Origin: BQOK01 sp048388525
GTDB lineage: Bacteria > Bacillota > Clostridia > Oscillospirales > Ruminococcaceae
Assembly (NCBI RefSeq): GCF_048388525.1
Contig: NZ_DBGCTQ010000062.1
Coordinates: forward strand, 1 to 30,463
Direction: 5' to 3'
Length of the DNA stretch: 30,463 nt
Under the pieces are notes generated by a model that saw nothing but the letters and a program-made list of their open reading frames with translations, was not told the DNA's origin and searched no databases. Shown piece after piece: positions 1 to 7,934 of the stretch; within the stretch, counting starts at the first letter, position 1; every line of letters begins with the position of its first letter. The translations under genes and the position numbers were made by a program.

Positions 1-111
1 TCCACTATTTCAATTTCTGCCGTCCCATTCGTAAGCTTAATGGTAAACCGCCAGTCCTATTTAGAACAGGACTGGCGGCGTAATCGGGGTTTTCTGTCTA
101 CTATCTATTGA
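1..111. other. Left-edge fragment, possible recombinase remnant
   Basis: No complete gene starts or ends here. The minus strand reads WRFTIKLTNGTAEIEIV from about position 76 to the window edge, with an in-frame stop just upstream and no start codon, so it cannot be an intact gene start. The wording resembles the beta-rich tails of some Clostridia serine recombinases, but this is a recollection of style, not an alignment. The plus strand is also open in frame 1 from base 1 to a TGA at 109-111. Either reading could be chance. Treat it as an unresolved fragment. Confidence 0.2.
48..78 (-). terminator. Hairpin downstream of glycerate kinase, possible terminator
   Basis: An 11-bp perfect inverted repeat (48-58 and 68-78) with a 9-nt loop lies about 77 nt past the stop of the glycerate kinase gene. 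On the minus strand the stem is followed only by TTTACC, so the U-tract is weak. It may be a weak terminator or a structure belonging to the element at the left edge. Confidence 0.35.
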
Positions 112-155
112 CTATTTCATGCACATTTAGCAGGGCGGGGTTTTTGAATTTTTAT

Positions 156-1391
156 TTAACGGCGCAGCAGCAGCACCGCCACATCGTTCACGTTGGTGCC
201 GGTGGGGCCGGTCATCACCAGGCCCCCCACCTTTTGCAGCGCGTGGTAGGCGTCGTTGTTTTTCAGCACCTCAAAAATATCCACGCCCTGGGCTTTCAGC
301 GCGGCCTTGGTGGTAAAATCCACATAGCCGCCCGCCGCGTCGGTGGGGCCGTCGGTGCCGTCCGAGCCCACCGAGAACACCGCCGCGCCGGCCAGGTCCG
401 CAATGCCTTCGGCCGCCGCCAGGGCCAGCTCCTGGTTGCGGCCGCCCTTTCCCTTGCCGGTCAGGTGCACCACCGTCTCGCCCCCCGCAATAAACGCCAG
501 CGAGTGGTCCACATCCGCCTTGTAGCGGGCGATGGCGGCCAAAAAGGCCCCGGCCTCCCGCGCCTCGCAGGCAAGGCTGTCCGTCAGCACCAGCGGCTCG
601 TAGCCCAGCTCCCGGCAGGCCTTTTCGGCCGCCGAGCACAGCTGCCGCACGCTGCCCGTGATCCGGGTCTCCACGTTGTTCAGGCGCTTCGGGGTCTCCA
701 CCTCCAGCAGTGCCAGCGCCCCGGCCGAGAGCTGCAGCCCGTATTTGGCCACGATGGCCTTCGCGTCCGCCGCGGTCGAGGAATCCGGGTAGGCCGGGCC
801 GGAGGCGATCATGTCCAGCGGGTCGCCCAGAATGTCCGAGAGCACGATGCTGAACACCCGCGCCGGCGCGCACAGCTGGGCAAATTTGCCCCCTTTCACG
901 GCCGAGAGGCGCTTGCGCAGGGTGTTGATCTCCACAATGTCTGCCCCGCAGGCCAGCAGCTGCCGGGTCACATCCGCCAGCTCCTCGGGCGGCACCAGCG
1001 GCTTTTCGAACAGGGCCGAACCCCCGCCCGACACCAAAAACAGCACCGTGTCCTCCTCGGTCAGGTCCTTCACCAGGTCGATGGCCGCCTGTGCGCCCCT
1101 AAAGCTGTTTTCGTCCGGCACCGGGTGGCCGGCCTCCCAGATCCCAAAGTTGGCAATGGGCCCCTTGCTGTGGCCATACTTGGTCACCACCACGCCGGCC
1201 TCGATGCGCTCACCCAGCAGCTCGGCGGCGGTGCCGGCCATCTGCCACGCCGCCTTGCCCGCGGCCACCAGCCGCACCCGCCCCTGGTCAAAGCTGCGCC
1301 CTCCCAGGGCCTTTTTCACCGCCTGGTCAGGAAGCGCTGCCGCAATGGCCGCCTGTATGATCCTGTCTGCATCCTGGCGCAAAGTAGACAT
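156..1391 (-). CDS. Type-2 glycerate kinase (DUF4147/MOFRL family)
   Basis: The 411-residue product matches the type-2 glycerate kinase family (GckA/TtuD-like), which phosphorylates D-glycerate to 2-phosphoglycerate with ATP in the cytosol. The N-terminal DUF4147 part includes the glycine-rich LVSGGGSALFEKP segment near residues 150-165. The C-terminal MOFRL part carries AGGETVVHLTGKGKGGRNQE and the hallmark VGSDGTDGPTDAAGG near residues 365-385. I chose the ATG at 1391 because GGAGGAAACAGAG lies just before it; an upstream extension would add about 36 residues that do not look like the family. It is the last gene of a minus-strand series but is separated from the DUF3048 gene by a terminator, so it is probably its own unit. 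Family assignment is firm; glycerate as substrate is inferred from the family. Confidence 0.93.
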   Translation of the reverse strand: MSTLRQDADRIIQAAIAAALPDQAVKKALGGRSFDQGRVRLVAAGKAAWQMAGTAAELLGERIEAGVVVTKYGHSKGPIANFGIWEAGHPVPDENSFRGAQAAIDLVKDLTEEDTVLFLVSGGGSALFEKPLVPPEELADVTRQLLACGADIVEINTLRKRLSAVKGGKFAQLCAPARVFSIVLSDILGDPLDMIASGPAYPDSSTAADAKAIVAKYGLQLSAGALALLEVETPKRLNNVETRITGSVRQLCSAAEKACRELGYEPLVLTDSLACEAREAGAFLAAIARYKADVDHSLAFIAGGETVVHLTGKGKGGRNQELALAAAEGIADLAGAAVFSVGSDGTDGPTDAAGGYVDFTTKAALKAQGVDIFEVLKNNDAYHALQKVGGLVMTGPTGTNVNDVAVLLLRR

Positions 1392-1429
1392 CTCTGTTTC
1401 CTCCTTCAATTCCATCTGTGGGCTTGGAA

Positions 1430-1441
1430 ATTGTATACAAT
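1430..1441. promoter_or_regulatory. GntR-like operator palindrome
   Basis: ATTGTATACAAT is a perfect 12-bp palindrome lying between a candidate promoter and the start of the glycerate kinase gene. The shape TTGTATACAA fits operators of GntR/FadR-type regulators, which often control sugar-acid catabolism. No GntR gene is in the window. Confidence 0.5.
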
Positions 1442-1456
1442 GGTACGCCTTATTCA

Positions 1457-1485
1457 TTATTAACACAAACCGCCGCCGCCTGCAA
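1457..1485 (-). promoter_or_regulatory. Candidate promoter of glycerate kinase
   Basis: On the minus strand, TTGCAG and TAATAA are separated by 17 bp, about 65 bp upstream of the start codon. Both boxes are imperfect (4 of 6 each), so this is a tentative assignment. The GntR-like palindrome lies just downstream, a position suited to repression. Confidence 0.35.
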
Positions 1486-1533
1486 CTGGCGTTTTCCATA
1501 AGGTTTTATGGCAAAAATCTCTGTTTTGCGCGC

Positions 1534-1569
1534 AAAAGCCGCCGGGTCCACGACCAGGGGCCCGGCGGC
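1534..1569 (-). terminator. Terminator of first DUF3048 gene
   Basis: On the minus strand an approximately 12-bp GC-rich stem (1538-1549 with 1558-1569, one G-U pair) with an 8-nt loop is followed by TTTT. It begins 12 nt after the stop codon of the DUF3048 gene. Confidence 0.75.
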
Positions 1570-1581
1570 GCGCTCTGTTGC

Positions 1582-2796
1582 TTATTCCTGGGGTGGGTCC
1601 TCGGGGGCCGGTTCGCCGCCCGCCTCTCCGCCCTCGGCCTCGGGGGGCTGCAGGTCCTCCAGCGGCTCGGGGGCCGGGGGCAGCGGCTGCTCGCTGCCGT
1701 CCTGCGCCAACAGGCGCAGGGTCTGCCCCTCAAAGCCGCCCCATACCCCGATATAGGTACGGCCCGGCTCCACGGCCAAGGCCGCGCCGGCTTCGTCGAA
1801 CAGCTGCACCGGGCTTTGCGGGCCGCTCTTGCTCCATCGGATGGTGTGTGCGCCACCCTTGCTCAAATACAGCCCCTCGCCGGAAGCAAGGTCATAATTG
1901 CGGGTCACTCCATCGTCTTTGTACCCGGCGCGGGCCATCAGCAGCACCACGTTCATAAACCGCACGCTGCCCTCTTCGGTGTTCGCGTCGGTCTGAAACT
2001 CGCCGTCCTCTTTCAGGTAATAGCGCTCCTCAGCGGGGTCATATTCCAGCACCGCGCAGCGCTCGCTGCCATAGCCGATCTCCAGCGTGCCCCCGTTCGC
2101 TGCCTGGGGCGCGCTTCCTTCGGCAAAGTGAAAAAACGTGGGCGTGGCACCCTGTGCGCTTTGGCCATACAGCCCCAGCGCGCCGGGGATCAGATCCTTG
2201 TGGGTATACCAGCCATATTCGCTGTTGTAGGCCGCCCGGCGGGAGGAATCATAATCGAAGGCATTCACCCCCGCATATCTTCCGTCCAGCGGCTGATATG
2301 CGTACAGGTTCAGCAGGTTCGAGGTGTAAACGTCGCTGCCGATGAACATGGGGATCGCGCCGAACGGCATCACCAGCTGCAAAAACACATCCCGGCCGGG
2401 GCCCGCCGGGCCCGCGCGCTCCACCTGCTCATATCCCTCGTACAGGGCCATCAGCCGGCTGCCCTGCCCCTCGGTGTTCGCCTCGATCAAAATATCCGCC
2501 GTGCTGATGCCCCACTGGGGGCGGCACGCCTTGGTGTTGTAAAGCATCACAGCCACGGGCCGCATCCCCTCGGCCTTTGCCTCGCGCCCTGTGAGCGCGC
2601 TGACCCCCGGCTGCGCGGCGGGCATTTCGCCGCTCACCTGGGGCTGCTGGGGCTCGGGTTCCGGTGTAACCGCCGCCGAGGCAGGCTGCCCGCTGCCTGC
2701 GCTGCCCGCGCCGGAAGCGCCCGGCGCGCCGCAGCCCGCCAGCAGCGCCAGGGTAAGGGCCAGTGCAAAGGCCAGCACTTGTTTGCCAAATTTCAT
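1582..2796 (-). CDS. DUF3048 (YerB-like) lipoprotein, diverged copy
   Basis: The 404-residue product starts with a type II signal peptide, with lipobox LLAGC (Cys22), then a Pro/Glu/Gln-rich linker to about residue 60 and a DUF3048 domain. It should be anchored on the outer face of the membrane. The family, including Bacillus YerB, has no established biochemical role. The CRPQWGISTADILIEA segment (about 91-106) matches its two neighbours, but the signature GP-[IV]-RSARD of the family reads GPAGPGRD here (129-136), and HIG reads FIG, so the presumed active or binding site has changed. RBS AGGAG precedes the ATG by 10 nt. The gap to the next paralog is only 92 bp and contains that gene's terminator, and I see no promoter, so expression may depend on read-through. 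Confidence 0.88.
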   Translation of the reverse strand: MKFGKQVLAFALALTLALLAGCGAPGASGAGSAGSGQPASAAVTPEPEPQQPQVSGEMPAAQPGVSALTGREAKAEGMRPVAVMLYNTKACRPQWGISTADILIEANTEGQGSRLMALYEGYEQVERAGPAGPGRDVFLQLVMPFGAIPMFIGSDVYTSNLLNLYAYQPLDGRYAGVNAFDYDSSRRAAYNSEYGWYTHKDLIPGALGLYGQSAQGATPTFFHFAEGSAPQAANGGTLEIGYGSERCAVLEYDPAEERYYLKEDGEFQTDANTEEGSVRFMNVVLLMARAGYKDDGVTRNYDLASGEGLYLSKGGAHTIRWSKSGPQSPVQLFDEAGAALAVEPGRTYIGVWGGFEGQTLRLLAQDGSEQPLPPAPEPLEDLQPPEAEGGEAGGEPAPEDPPQE

Positions 2797-2825
2797 TGCA
2801 GAAGTTCTCCTTTGTAAAACGATTC

Positions 2826-2861
2826 AAAAACGGGGCCTGCCGCTTGTGAGGCAGGCCCCCG
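2826..2861 (-). terminator. Terminator between DUF3048 genes
   Basis: A 10-bp perfect stem (2832-2841 with 2850-2859, extendable by a base pair) is followed on the minus strand by TTTTT. It sits between the stop of the middle DUF3048 gene and the start of the next. Because no separate promoter is evident downstream, it may attenuate rather than fully stop transcription. Confidence 0.8.
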
Positions 2862-2888
2862 GGATAAAAGATCACAGGGAAAATGGGG

Positions 2889-4103
2889 TTAATCGTCGCT
2901 CTCCTGGAAGGTCTCGCTGGTGGGGGCCTCCTGGGTCTCCTGCGCGGTGGCCAGCGGCTCCCACTTGAAATTGCCCAGCTCGTCCTGGTCCACCACGGTC
3001 ACGTAGCTCTTGCCGCAGTTGATGTAAAAGGGCTCCTCTGTGTCGAACGTAACCAAGCGCAGTGCCTCCAAATCAGTGCCCTTCTGCCAGCGGATCAGCT
3101 CGATCTTGCCGCCGTAGCAGTAGTAGCCCACACCGCCCCAGCTGTACTCGGCGTACTGCAGGTCCTTGGCCTCGTGGCCGGGGTACACGTGGATGTCGGT
3201 GAACAACACGATCAGGTTGTCGAAGGTGAGCTGCTGGTCGTTGTTCTCGTCCACGGTGTCCCGGTAGTTGCCCGCGGTGGAATAATACTGCGCCATCTTG
3301 TACTGGCCCAGGGCGGGGTCGTAATCGAACCGGGTGCGGTAGCTCTGGGAATGGCGGATGGTCACCCGCTCGGCAGTGGGGTCGGCGCCGTCCTTCAGGT
3401 GCTCGCCGGTGGGAATATACGCAGGGTCGCGATAGTCCACAAAATTAAAGAAGGTGGAATTGTAGCTGCGCCGGTCGTCCACTTCCTTGCGGTTGATGTA
3501 ATCGGCGATCAATTCGCCGCTGGTGTAGGCGGTGTGCTCGGTGGCCACGGTGTTGCCCGCCCAGTTGCGGCGATCCTTGTTGCGGAAGTAGAGCTTACCG
3601 TCGAAGTTTCCTTCCAGGTTCCACTCGTCGTAATCATAATTCTCGATGTACTGCTTTTGCACCACGCTCTGGCCGATGTGCACATACAGCGGCTGCCAGG
3701 GCAGCACCAGGCGGAAGAACTGGTCCCGGGCCGAGCGCACCGGGCCGATGGTGGGGATCTCGTTGTAATCGTTGAACAGGGCCATGAAACGGGTAATGCC
3801 GCCCTCCACCTTGATCTCAAACAGCATCTGCGCTGCCGAAAGGCCCCGCTGCGGCCGGCAGGCGGTGAGGTTGTTCACCATCACGGCGGTGATGCGCTGG
3901 CCCTCAGGGTAGTCCAGGTTCTTTTCGTAACCAGTGAGCACGTTGGCCTCGTAGGGCTCGGGCGTGGGTTCCGGCGTGGGCTGCGCAGTGGGCGCGGGTT
4001 CATTGCCGCCGGGCTGCCCGCCGCTTCCGGAATTTCCGCCGCAGGCCGTGAACAGGCCCGCCGCAAGGGCCAGGGTCAAAACGATACTGACAAGACGTTT
4101 CAT
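2889..4103 (-). CDS. DUF3048 (YerB-like) lipoprotein
   Basis: The 404-residue product has an N-terminal signal peptide ending in a lipobox LFTAC (Cys21), a short Gly/Pro/Thr/Glu linker (to about residue 52) and a full DUF3048 domain. Conserved family signatures are ACRPQRGLSAAQMLFEI (about 81-97), GGITRFMALF, GPVRSARDQFFRLVLP (about 120-135) and YVHIGQS. The protein is expected to be lipid-anchored outside the cell; its function is unknown. I chose the ATG at 4103 because GAGGG lies 8 nt upstream; a TTG five codons earlier is possible but has no ribosome site. It has its own near-consensus promoter and terminator, so the three paralogs form a tandem family more than a simple operon. Confidence 0.92.
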   Translation of the reverse strand: MKRLVSIVLTLALAAGLFTACGGNSGSGGQPGGNEPAPTAQPTPEPTPEPYEANVLTGYEKNLDYPEGQRITAVMVNNLTACRPQRGLSAAQMLFEIKVEGGITRFMALFNDYNEIPTIGPVRSARDQFFRLVLPWQPLYVHIGQSVVQKQYIENYDYDEWNLEGNFDGKLYFRNKDRRNWAGNTVATEHTAYTSGELIADYINRKEVDDRRSYNSTFFNFVDYRDPAYIPTGEHLKDGADPTAERVTIRHSQSYRTRFDYDPALGQYKMAQYYSTAGNYRDTVDENNDQQLTFDNLIVLFTDIHVYPGHEAKDLQYAEYSWGGVGYYCYGGKIELIRWQKGTDLEALRLVTFDTEEPFYINCGKSYVTVVDQDELGNFKWEPLATAQETQEAPTSETFQESDD

Positions 4104-4169
4104 GTGTGATTCCCTCAAATCCTGTTTTTTTCGCAGGCTTTCCAGCCTGAGGTGCGCATTTCTTTTTCT

Positions 4170-4198
4170 ATTATATCAGCCCGCGCCGCCGGGGGCAA
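4170..4198 (-). promoter_or_regulatory. Promoter of middle DUF3048 gene
   Basis: On the minus strand, TTGCCC and a perfect TATAAT are separated by 17 bp, about 67 bp upstream of the start codon. The leader contains a small hairpin, CAGGCT-GGAA-AGCCTG. Confidence 0.7.
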
Positions 4199-4219
4199 CC
4201 GGTCGGCGGATCAAACGCC

Positions 4220-4247
4220 AAAAAACCGCGGGGCCGGGCGGCTTTTT
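4220..4247 (-). terminator. Terminator of third DUF3048 gene
   Basis: On the minus strand AAAAAGCCGC pairs with GCGGTTTTTT (10 bp, one G-U pair) around an 8-nt loop, with the U-tract partly inside the stem. It begins 3 nt after the stop codon. Confidence 0.8.
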
Positions 4248-4250
4248 GCG

Positions 4251-5378
4251 TCACTTCACATCGCCGAAGGCTTGCTCCAGCGTCTGGCCGTCGATGCGGC
4301 AGTTTCCGATCTGCTCGGTGCCCACCACCGCCACGTAGCTGGTTCCCGGGTTTACCTTTATATCCAGCTCGTGGCCCTCGTTGTCCACGATGCGCAGGGG
4401 GCTTGCCGGGTCCTCCTTGATCCAGCGCACCCGCTCGTACCGGCCGCCGTTAAAATACACGCCTGCGCCCTGGCCTTCATCAAAGCGCACGTTGGCCAGC
4501 ACCCCGTCCGGATACTTTTCAATGGTGGCAAACAGCAAAAACACGTTGTCCGCCCCGTACTGGCGGCCCTCGTCGGCCATGTCCACCTGGGGCTGGTCGT
4601 ACTGAAATTTCAGGTACTTGCCGCTGCCCTCGTCATACACAAAGGTGGAGTCCGCATAACTGGAAAAGCGCAGATAAACCTCGGCCGCGCTGCCGCCTGC
4701 AAGCTCCCGCCGGGGTTCCGAATACCGCACAAAGTCAAACACCGGCGGCGGTTCGTTCACGGCCGCACTCTGCAGCGCGTACTGCCCCACCGCGGCGGCA
4801 AAGGTCTCGCCGTTTGTGTAAACGCAGTGCTCCTGCCCTTTTGTCTTGCGGCGCTCGGCGTCAATCCAGTAAAAATTCTTGTATTTGCCGTCGATGCTCT
4901 TGCGGTCGGTGTATTTATATCGGTCCAGATATTCCATTGCCACATTCGAGCCGCCGATGTGCGCATACAGGCTCTGCAGCGGCAGCATCAGCTGCACATG
5001 CTGGTCCCGCGCCGAGCGGATGGGCCCCACCGTGGGCATCGCGGCGTAATCCCGGTAAACGGCCATCAGCCGTGTAATGCCGCTCTCGGTCACCATCTCG
5101 TACACCAGATCGGCGCTGTTCAGCCCGCTCTGGGGCCAGGCCGCCCGCACGTTGTTGATCATCACGGCCACACCCCGGGTACCCTCCGGGTAGTTTTCTC
5201 CCCGCGGCAGCCCGGTATACGGGTTGATGTCGCCCGGCACCTCGTACGTTACCAACGTTTCAGGGGCCGCGTCCGGCGCGGGGCTGGGCGAGGGCTCCGG
5301 CGCGGTGCCAGCCCCGCAGGCGCAAAGCGCGCCGCCGCAAATACATGCGGCAAGCGCCGCCGCCAAGGTCCGTTTCAT
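4251..5378 (-). CDS. DUF3048 (YerB-like) lipoprotein
   Basis: The 375-residue product has a signal peptide with lipobox ALCAC (Cys21), a Pro/Ser/Glu/Ala-rich linker (about 22-40) and the DUF3048 domain. Family signatures WPQSGLNSADLVYEMV (about 81-96), SGITRLMAVYRDY, GPIRSARDQHVQLMLP (about 118-133) and YAHIGGSNVA are intact. Residues 53-62 carry YTGLPRGENY, close to the YTGLP motif usual in the family. The protein is presumed to be tethered to the outer membrane face; no reaction is known. The ATG at 5378 was chosen because GGAGG lies 7 nt upstream; a longer reading would place the promoter inside the gene. This is the promoter-proximal of the three paralogs. Confidence 0.92.
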   Translation of the reverse strand: MKRTLAAALAACICGGALCACGAGTAPEPSPSPAPDAAPETLVTYEVPGDINPYTGLPRGENYPEGTRGVAVMINNVRAAWPQSGLNSADLVYEMVTESGITRLMAVYRDYAAMPTVGPIRSARDQHVQLMLPLQSLYAHIGGSNVAMEYLDRYKYTDRKSIDGKYKNFYWIDAERRKTKGQEHCVYTNGETFAAAVGQYALQSAAVNEPPPVFDFVRYSEPRRELAGGSAAEVYLRFSSYADSTFVYDEGSGKYLKFQYDQPQVDMADEGRQYGADNVFLLFATIEKYPDGVLANVRFDEGQGAGVYFNGGRYERVRWIKEDPASPLRIVDNEGHELDIKVNPGTSYVAVVGTEQIGNCRIDGQTLEQAFGDVK

Positions 5379-5412
5379 TCGCGTGCCTCCTTTAAACGTT
5401 TCGATTTTCTTT

Positions 5413-5441
5413 ATCATACTCGCTTTGGCCGCTTTTGTAAA
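5413..5441 (-). promoter_or_regulatory. Promoter of third DUF3048 gene
   Basis: On the minus strand, TTTACA and TATGAT (each 5 of 6 to consensus) are separated by exactly 17 bp, about 35 bp upstream of the ATG. Confidence 0.75.
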
Positions 5442-5497
5442 CGGTTTGTAATAATTTAGACGTTTGAAGGGCCGCAAATATTTCACTTTTCCCTATC

Positions 5498-5539
5498 GAA
5501 GAAATGCGGGGCGGCCCAAAGGCCGCCCCGCATTTCTTC
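5498..5539. terminator. Perfect 19-bp hairpin after GH3 gene
   Basis: Arms 5498-5516 and 5521-5539 are perfectly complementary with a CAAA loop on the plus strand. The arms end in GAAGAAAT/ATTTCTTC and the core is GC-rich. It lies 53 nt past the GH3 stop codon and upstream of the DUF3048 promoter, so it insulates the two minus-strand units. The U-tract outside the stem is poor. Confidence 0.7.
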
Positions 5540-5591
5540 GCGCATTTGCCCCGCGCCCTGCCCGTTGCAGAAGCGCCCTTTTCTGGTGGGC

Positions 5592-7865
5592 TCAGCTTTT
5601 TTTCAGTTTCCGGTTCAGATACCACACCGCCGCCTGCAGCCGCATGCCCCCCACGCCCCCAAAGCTGCGCAGCGCCCGCACCGGCGACTCATACATGGTG
5701 GCGTTCTGCATATCCTCGTTCATCGCCTCGGCCGCCACCGCGCTCCGGTTGGTCCTGGCCTGCCCGTCCCCATACCGGTCCAGATACTTTTGCAGCAGCG
5801 GGCGCAGCGCATCCTGCTCCATCAGCTGGCCCAGGGTGGTGTTCATCGTCACCTTAAAAGGCAGCTGGCGGGTGGCCTGCACCCACACCTTCGCCTCGCT
5901 GCGCACGTCCCGGCTGGAAGCGCCCGCCCGCAGCCGGTACCCGCCCTGCGGCACATACCACCCGCCCAGGGCCTCGTTATAGACCGCAAAGGCGCGGCCC
6001 GGCAGTTTAAAGCGCACGGTGCGCTTTTCGCCGGGGGCCAGGGTCACCTTTTCAAAGCCCCGCAGCTCCTGCAGCGGCCGGTCGCCGGGTTTTTCCGGCG
6101 CCACATACAGCTGCACCGCCTCGCTGCCCTGCACCCGCCCGGTGTTGGTGATCTCAATGCTTGCGGTCAGGCCCTCCACGTCCCTCGTGCGCGCCCGGCT
6201 CAGCCGCAGCGGCCCGTAGGCAAAGCTGGTGTACGAGAGCCCATGCCCAAAGGCAAAGCGCACCCCCAGCTCCTTTTTATCGTAATAGCGGTAGCCCACA
6301 AAGCGCCCCTCGCCGTACACGGCGGTGCGGCCGTCTCCGGGCCAGTAAAGGTACGAGGGGTTGTCCTGCAGCCGCACAGGCCAGGTCTCCGGCAGCTTGC
6401 CCGAGGGGTTTGCCAACCCCCACAGCAGCCGGGCCTCGGCCCGGCCGACCCCCTCGCCCGCCAGATACATGCACAAAATCGCACTCACCTTGTCGGCAAA
6501 GGGCAGCTCCACCGGGCTGCCGCAGTGCAGCACCACGATCACCCGCTTTTGCACCGCGCAGACGCGGTCGATCAGCTCCAGCTGGCAGGCGGGCAGCCGC
6601 ATGTGCCTGCGGTCATAGCCCTCGCTCTCCCAGCTGTCCGGCAGGCCGGCAAACACCACGGCGGCATCGCTGGCCCCCGCCAGGCGCACCGCCTCGTCCA
6701 GCGCGGCCTCATCCCGCCCGTCGCTCACTGCCGAAAAGCCCTCGGCGTATTCGGTCCTGAATCCCAGCTTTTGCGCCCAGTTCAGCGCGTCGTCCACCTC
6801 TGTGGCATTGATGTGGCTGCTGCCGCCGCCCTGGCAGCGGGGCGCCTTTGCAAACCCGCCGCTCAGGGCCACCCGGTCCTCCGGGGCCAGGGGCAGCGCG
6901 CCGCCCTGGTTTTTCATCAGCACGCCGCACTGCTCGGCCATCGCGGCGGCCAGGTGGTGGTGCGCCTGCCGGTCGAACACAGCGGGGCTGCGGTGCTCGG
7001 AGAACCGCAGAACCGCGGCCACAATACGGCGCACCGCCTCGTCCAGCGTTTTCATGGAAAGCCGGCCGGTCAGCACAGCCCGCTCAATCTCCTTATCGGT
7101 CACGCGGCAGCCGGGCATCTCCAGATCCATTCCTGCCTTGAGCGAATTCACCCGGTGGTTTACCGCCCCCCAGTCGCTCACCACAAAGCCCTTGAACCCC
7201 CAGTCCCTGCGCAGGATATCCCCCAGCAGATGTTTGTTTTCGCCCGCGTATACCCCGTTCACCGGGTTGTAGCTGGTCATCACCGCCCAGGGCTGGCTTT
7301 TGCGCACCGGGATCTCAAAACCCGGCAGATAAATCTCCCGCAAGGTCCGCTCATCCACCTGCGACGAAGCCACCTGCCGGTGATATTCCTGGTTGTTGGC
7401 GGCAAAATGTTTCAGGCAGGCGCCCACGTTCCAGCTCTGCACGCCCGCCACATGGCTGGCAGCCAGCTCGCCGGTCAGGTATGGATCCTCGGAAAAATAC
7501 TCAAAATTGCGCCCGCACAGGGGGCTGCGCTTGATGTTCACAGCGGGCCCCAGCAGCACAGCCACCCCCTCGGCCTGGCACTCCTGCCCCAGCGCTTCGC
7601 CCAGCTGCCGCAGCAGGTTCCGGTCAAAGCTCGCGGCGCTGGCGCACGCCGTGGGAAAACACACCGCGGGGATGCTGTCGTTGATGCCCAAATGATCCGC
7701 CTCCCCCGCCTGCTTGCGCAGCCCGTGGGGCCCGTCCGCCACCATCACCTGCGGCACCCCCAGGCGCCGCACGCTTTCCAGCCGCCAGAAGTCCTTGCCG
7801 GAACACATGGAGGCTTTTTCTTTCAAGGTCATCTGCGCCACGATCTCGCTCACGCTGCGCCGCAT
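5592..7865 (-). CDS. Glycoside hydrolase family 3, beta-glucosidase-like
   Basis: The 757-residue product is a full-length GH3 enzyme of the beta-glucosidase type, cleaving terminal beta-linked sugars from oligosaccharides or glycosides. The N-terminal TIM-barrel domain runs to about residue 290 and holds the nucleophile motif GFVVSDWG (Asp231) as well as LLGPAVNIKRSP and LKHFAANNQE. The C-terminal alpha/beta domain includes SWESEGYDRR (about 411-420), where a Glu is the likely acid/base. A fibronectin III-like domain spans about 560-630, with a helical tail after 655 of the kind seen in Firmicutes homologues. There is no signal peptide, so it probably acts on imported sugars. The ATG at 7865 gives the family-typical start MRRSVSEIVAQMTLKEK; an upstream start would read through the promoter. 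No sugar transporter is next to it, so the substrate cannot be set. Confidence 0.93.
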   Translation of the reverse strand: MRRSVSEIVAQMTLKEKASMCSGKDFWRLESVRRLGVPQVMVADGPHGLRKQAGEADHLGINDSIPAVCFPTACASAASFDRNLLRQLGEALGQECQAEGVAVLLGPAVNIKRSPLCGRNFEYFSEDPYLTGELAASHVAGVQSWNVGACLKHFAANNQEYHRQVASSQVDERTLREIYLPGFEIPVRKSQPWAVMTSYNPVNGVYAGENKHLLGDILRRDWGFKGFVVSDWGAVNHRVNSLKAGMDLEMPGCRVTDKEIERAVLTGRLSMKTLDEAVRRIVAAVLRFSEHRSPAVFDRQAHHHLAAAMAEQCGVLMKNQGGALPLAPEDRVALSGGFAKAPRCQGGGSSHINATEVDDALNWAQKLGFRTEYAEGFSAVSDGRDEAALDEAVRLAGASDAAVVFAGLPDSWESEGYDRRHMRLPACQLELIDRVCAVQKRVIVVLHCGSPVELPFADKVSAILCMYLAGEGVGRAEARLLWGLANPSGKLPETWPVRLQDNPSYLYWPGDGRTAVYGEGRFVGYRYYDKKELGVRFAFGHGLSYTSFAYGPLRLSRARTRDVEGLTASIEITNTGRVQGSEAVQLYVAPEKPGDRPLQELRGFEKVTLAPGEKRTVRFKLPGRAFAVYNEALGGWYVPQGGYRLRAGASSRDVRSEAKVWVQATRQLPFKVTMNTTLGQLMEQDALRPLLQKYLDRYGDGQARTNRSAVAAEAMNEDMQNATMYESPVRALRSFGGVGGMRLQAAVWYLNRKLKKS

Positions 7866-7905
7866 ACGCCCACCCGCCTTTTGTAAGAGTTGAAGTTCGT
7901 TTTTA

Positions 7906-7934
7906 ATAGTATGCCAGACGAAGATTTTTTTCAA
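7906..7934 (-). promoter_or_regulatory. Promoter of GH3 gene
   Basis: On the minus strand, TTGAAA and TACTAT are separated by 17 bp, about 40 bp upstream of the start codon. The -35 matches 5 of 6 and the -10 matches 4 of 6. Confidence 0.5.

Noticed and set aside
811..2817. 668-codon plus-strand frame across glycerate kinase and a DUF3048 gene
   Set aside because: It spans two well-supported genes and their terminator on the other strand and shows no domain.
5565..7886. 773-codon plus-strand open frame opposite the GH3 gene
   Set aside because: The His/Pro/Arg/Gln-rich translation is typical of antisense to GC-rich DNA; the minus frame has all GH3 motifs.
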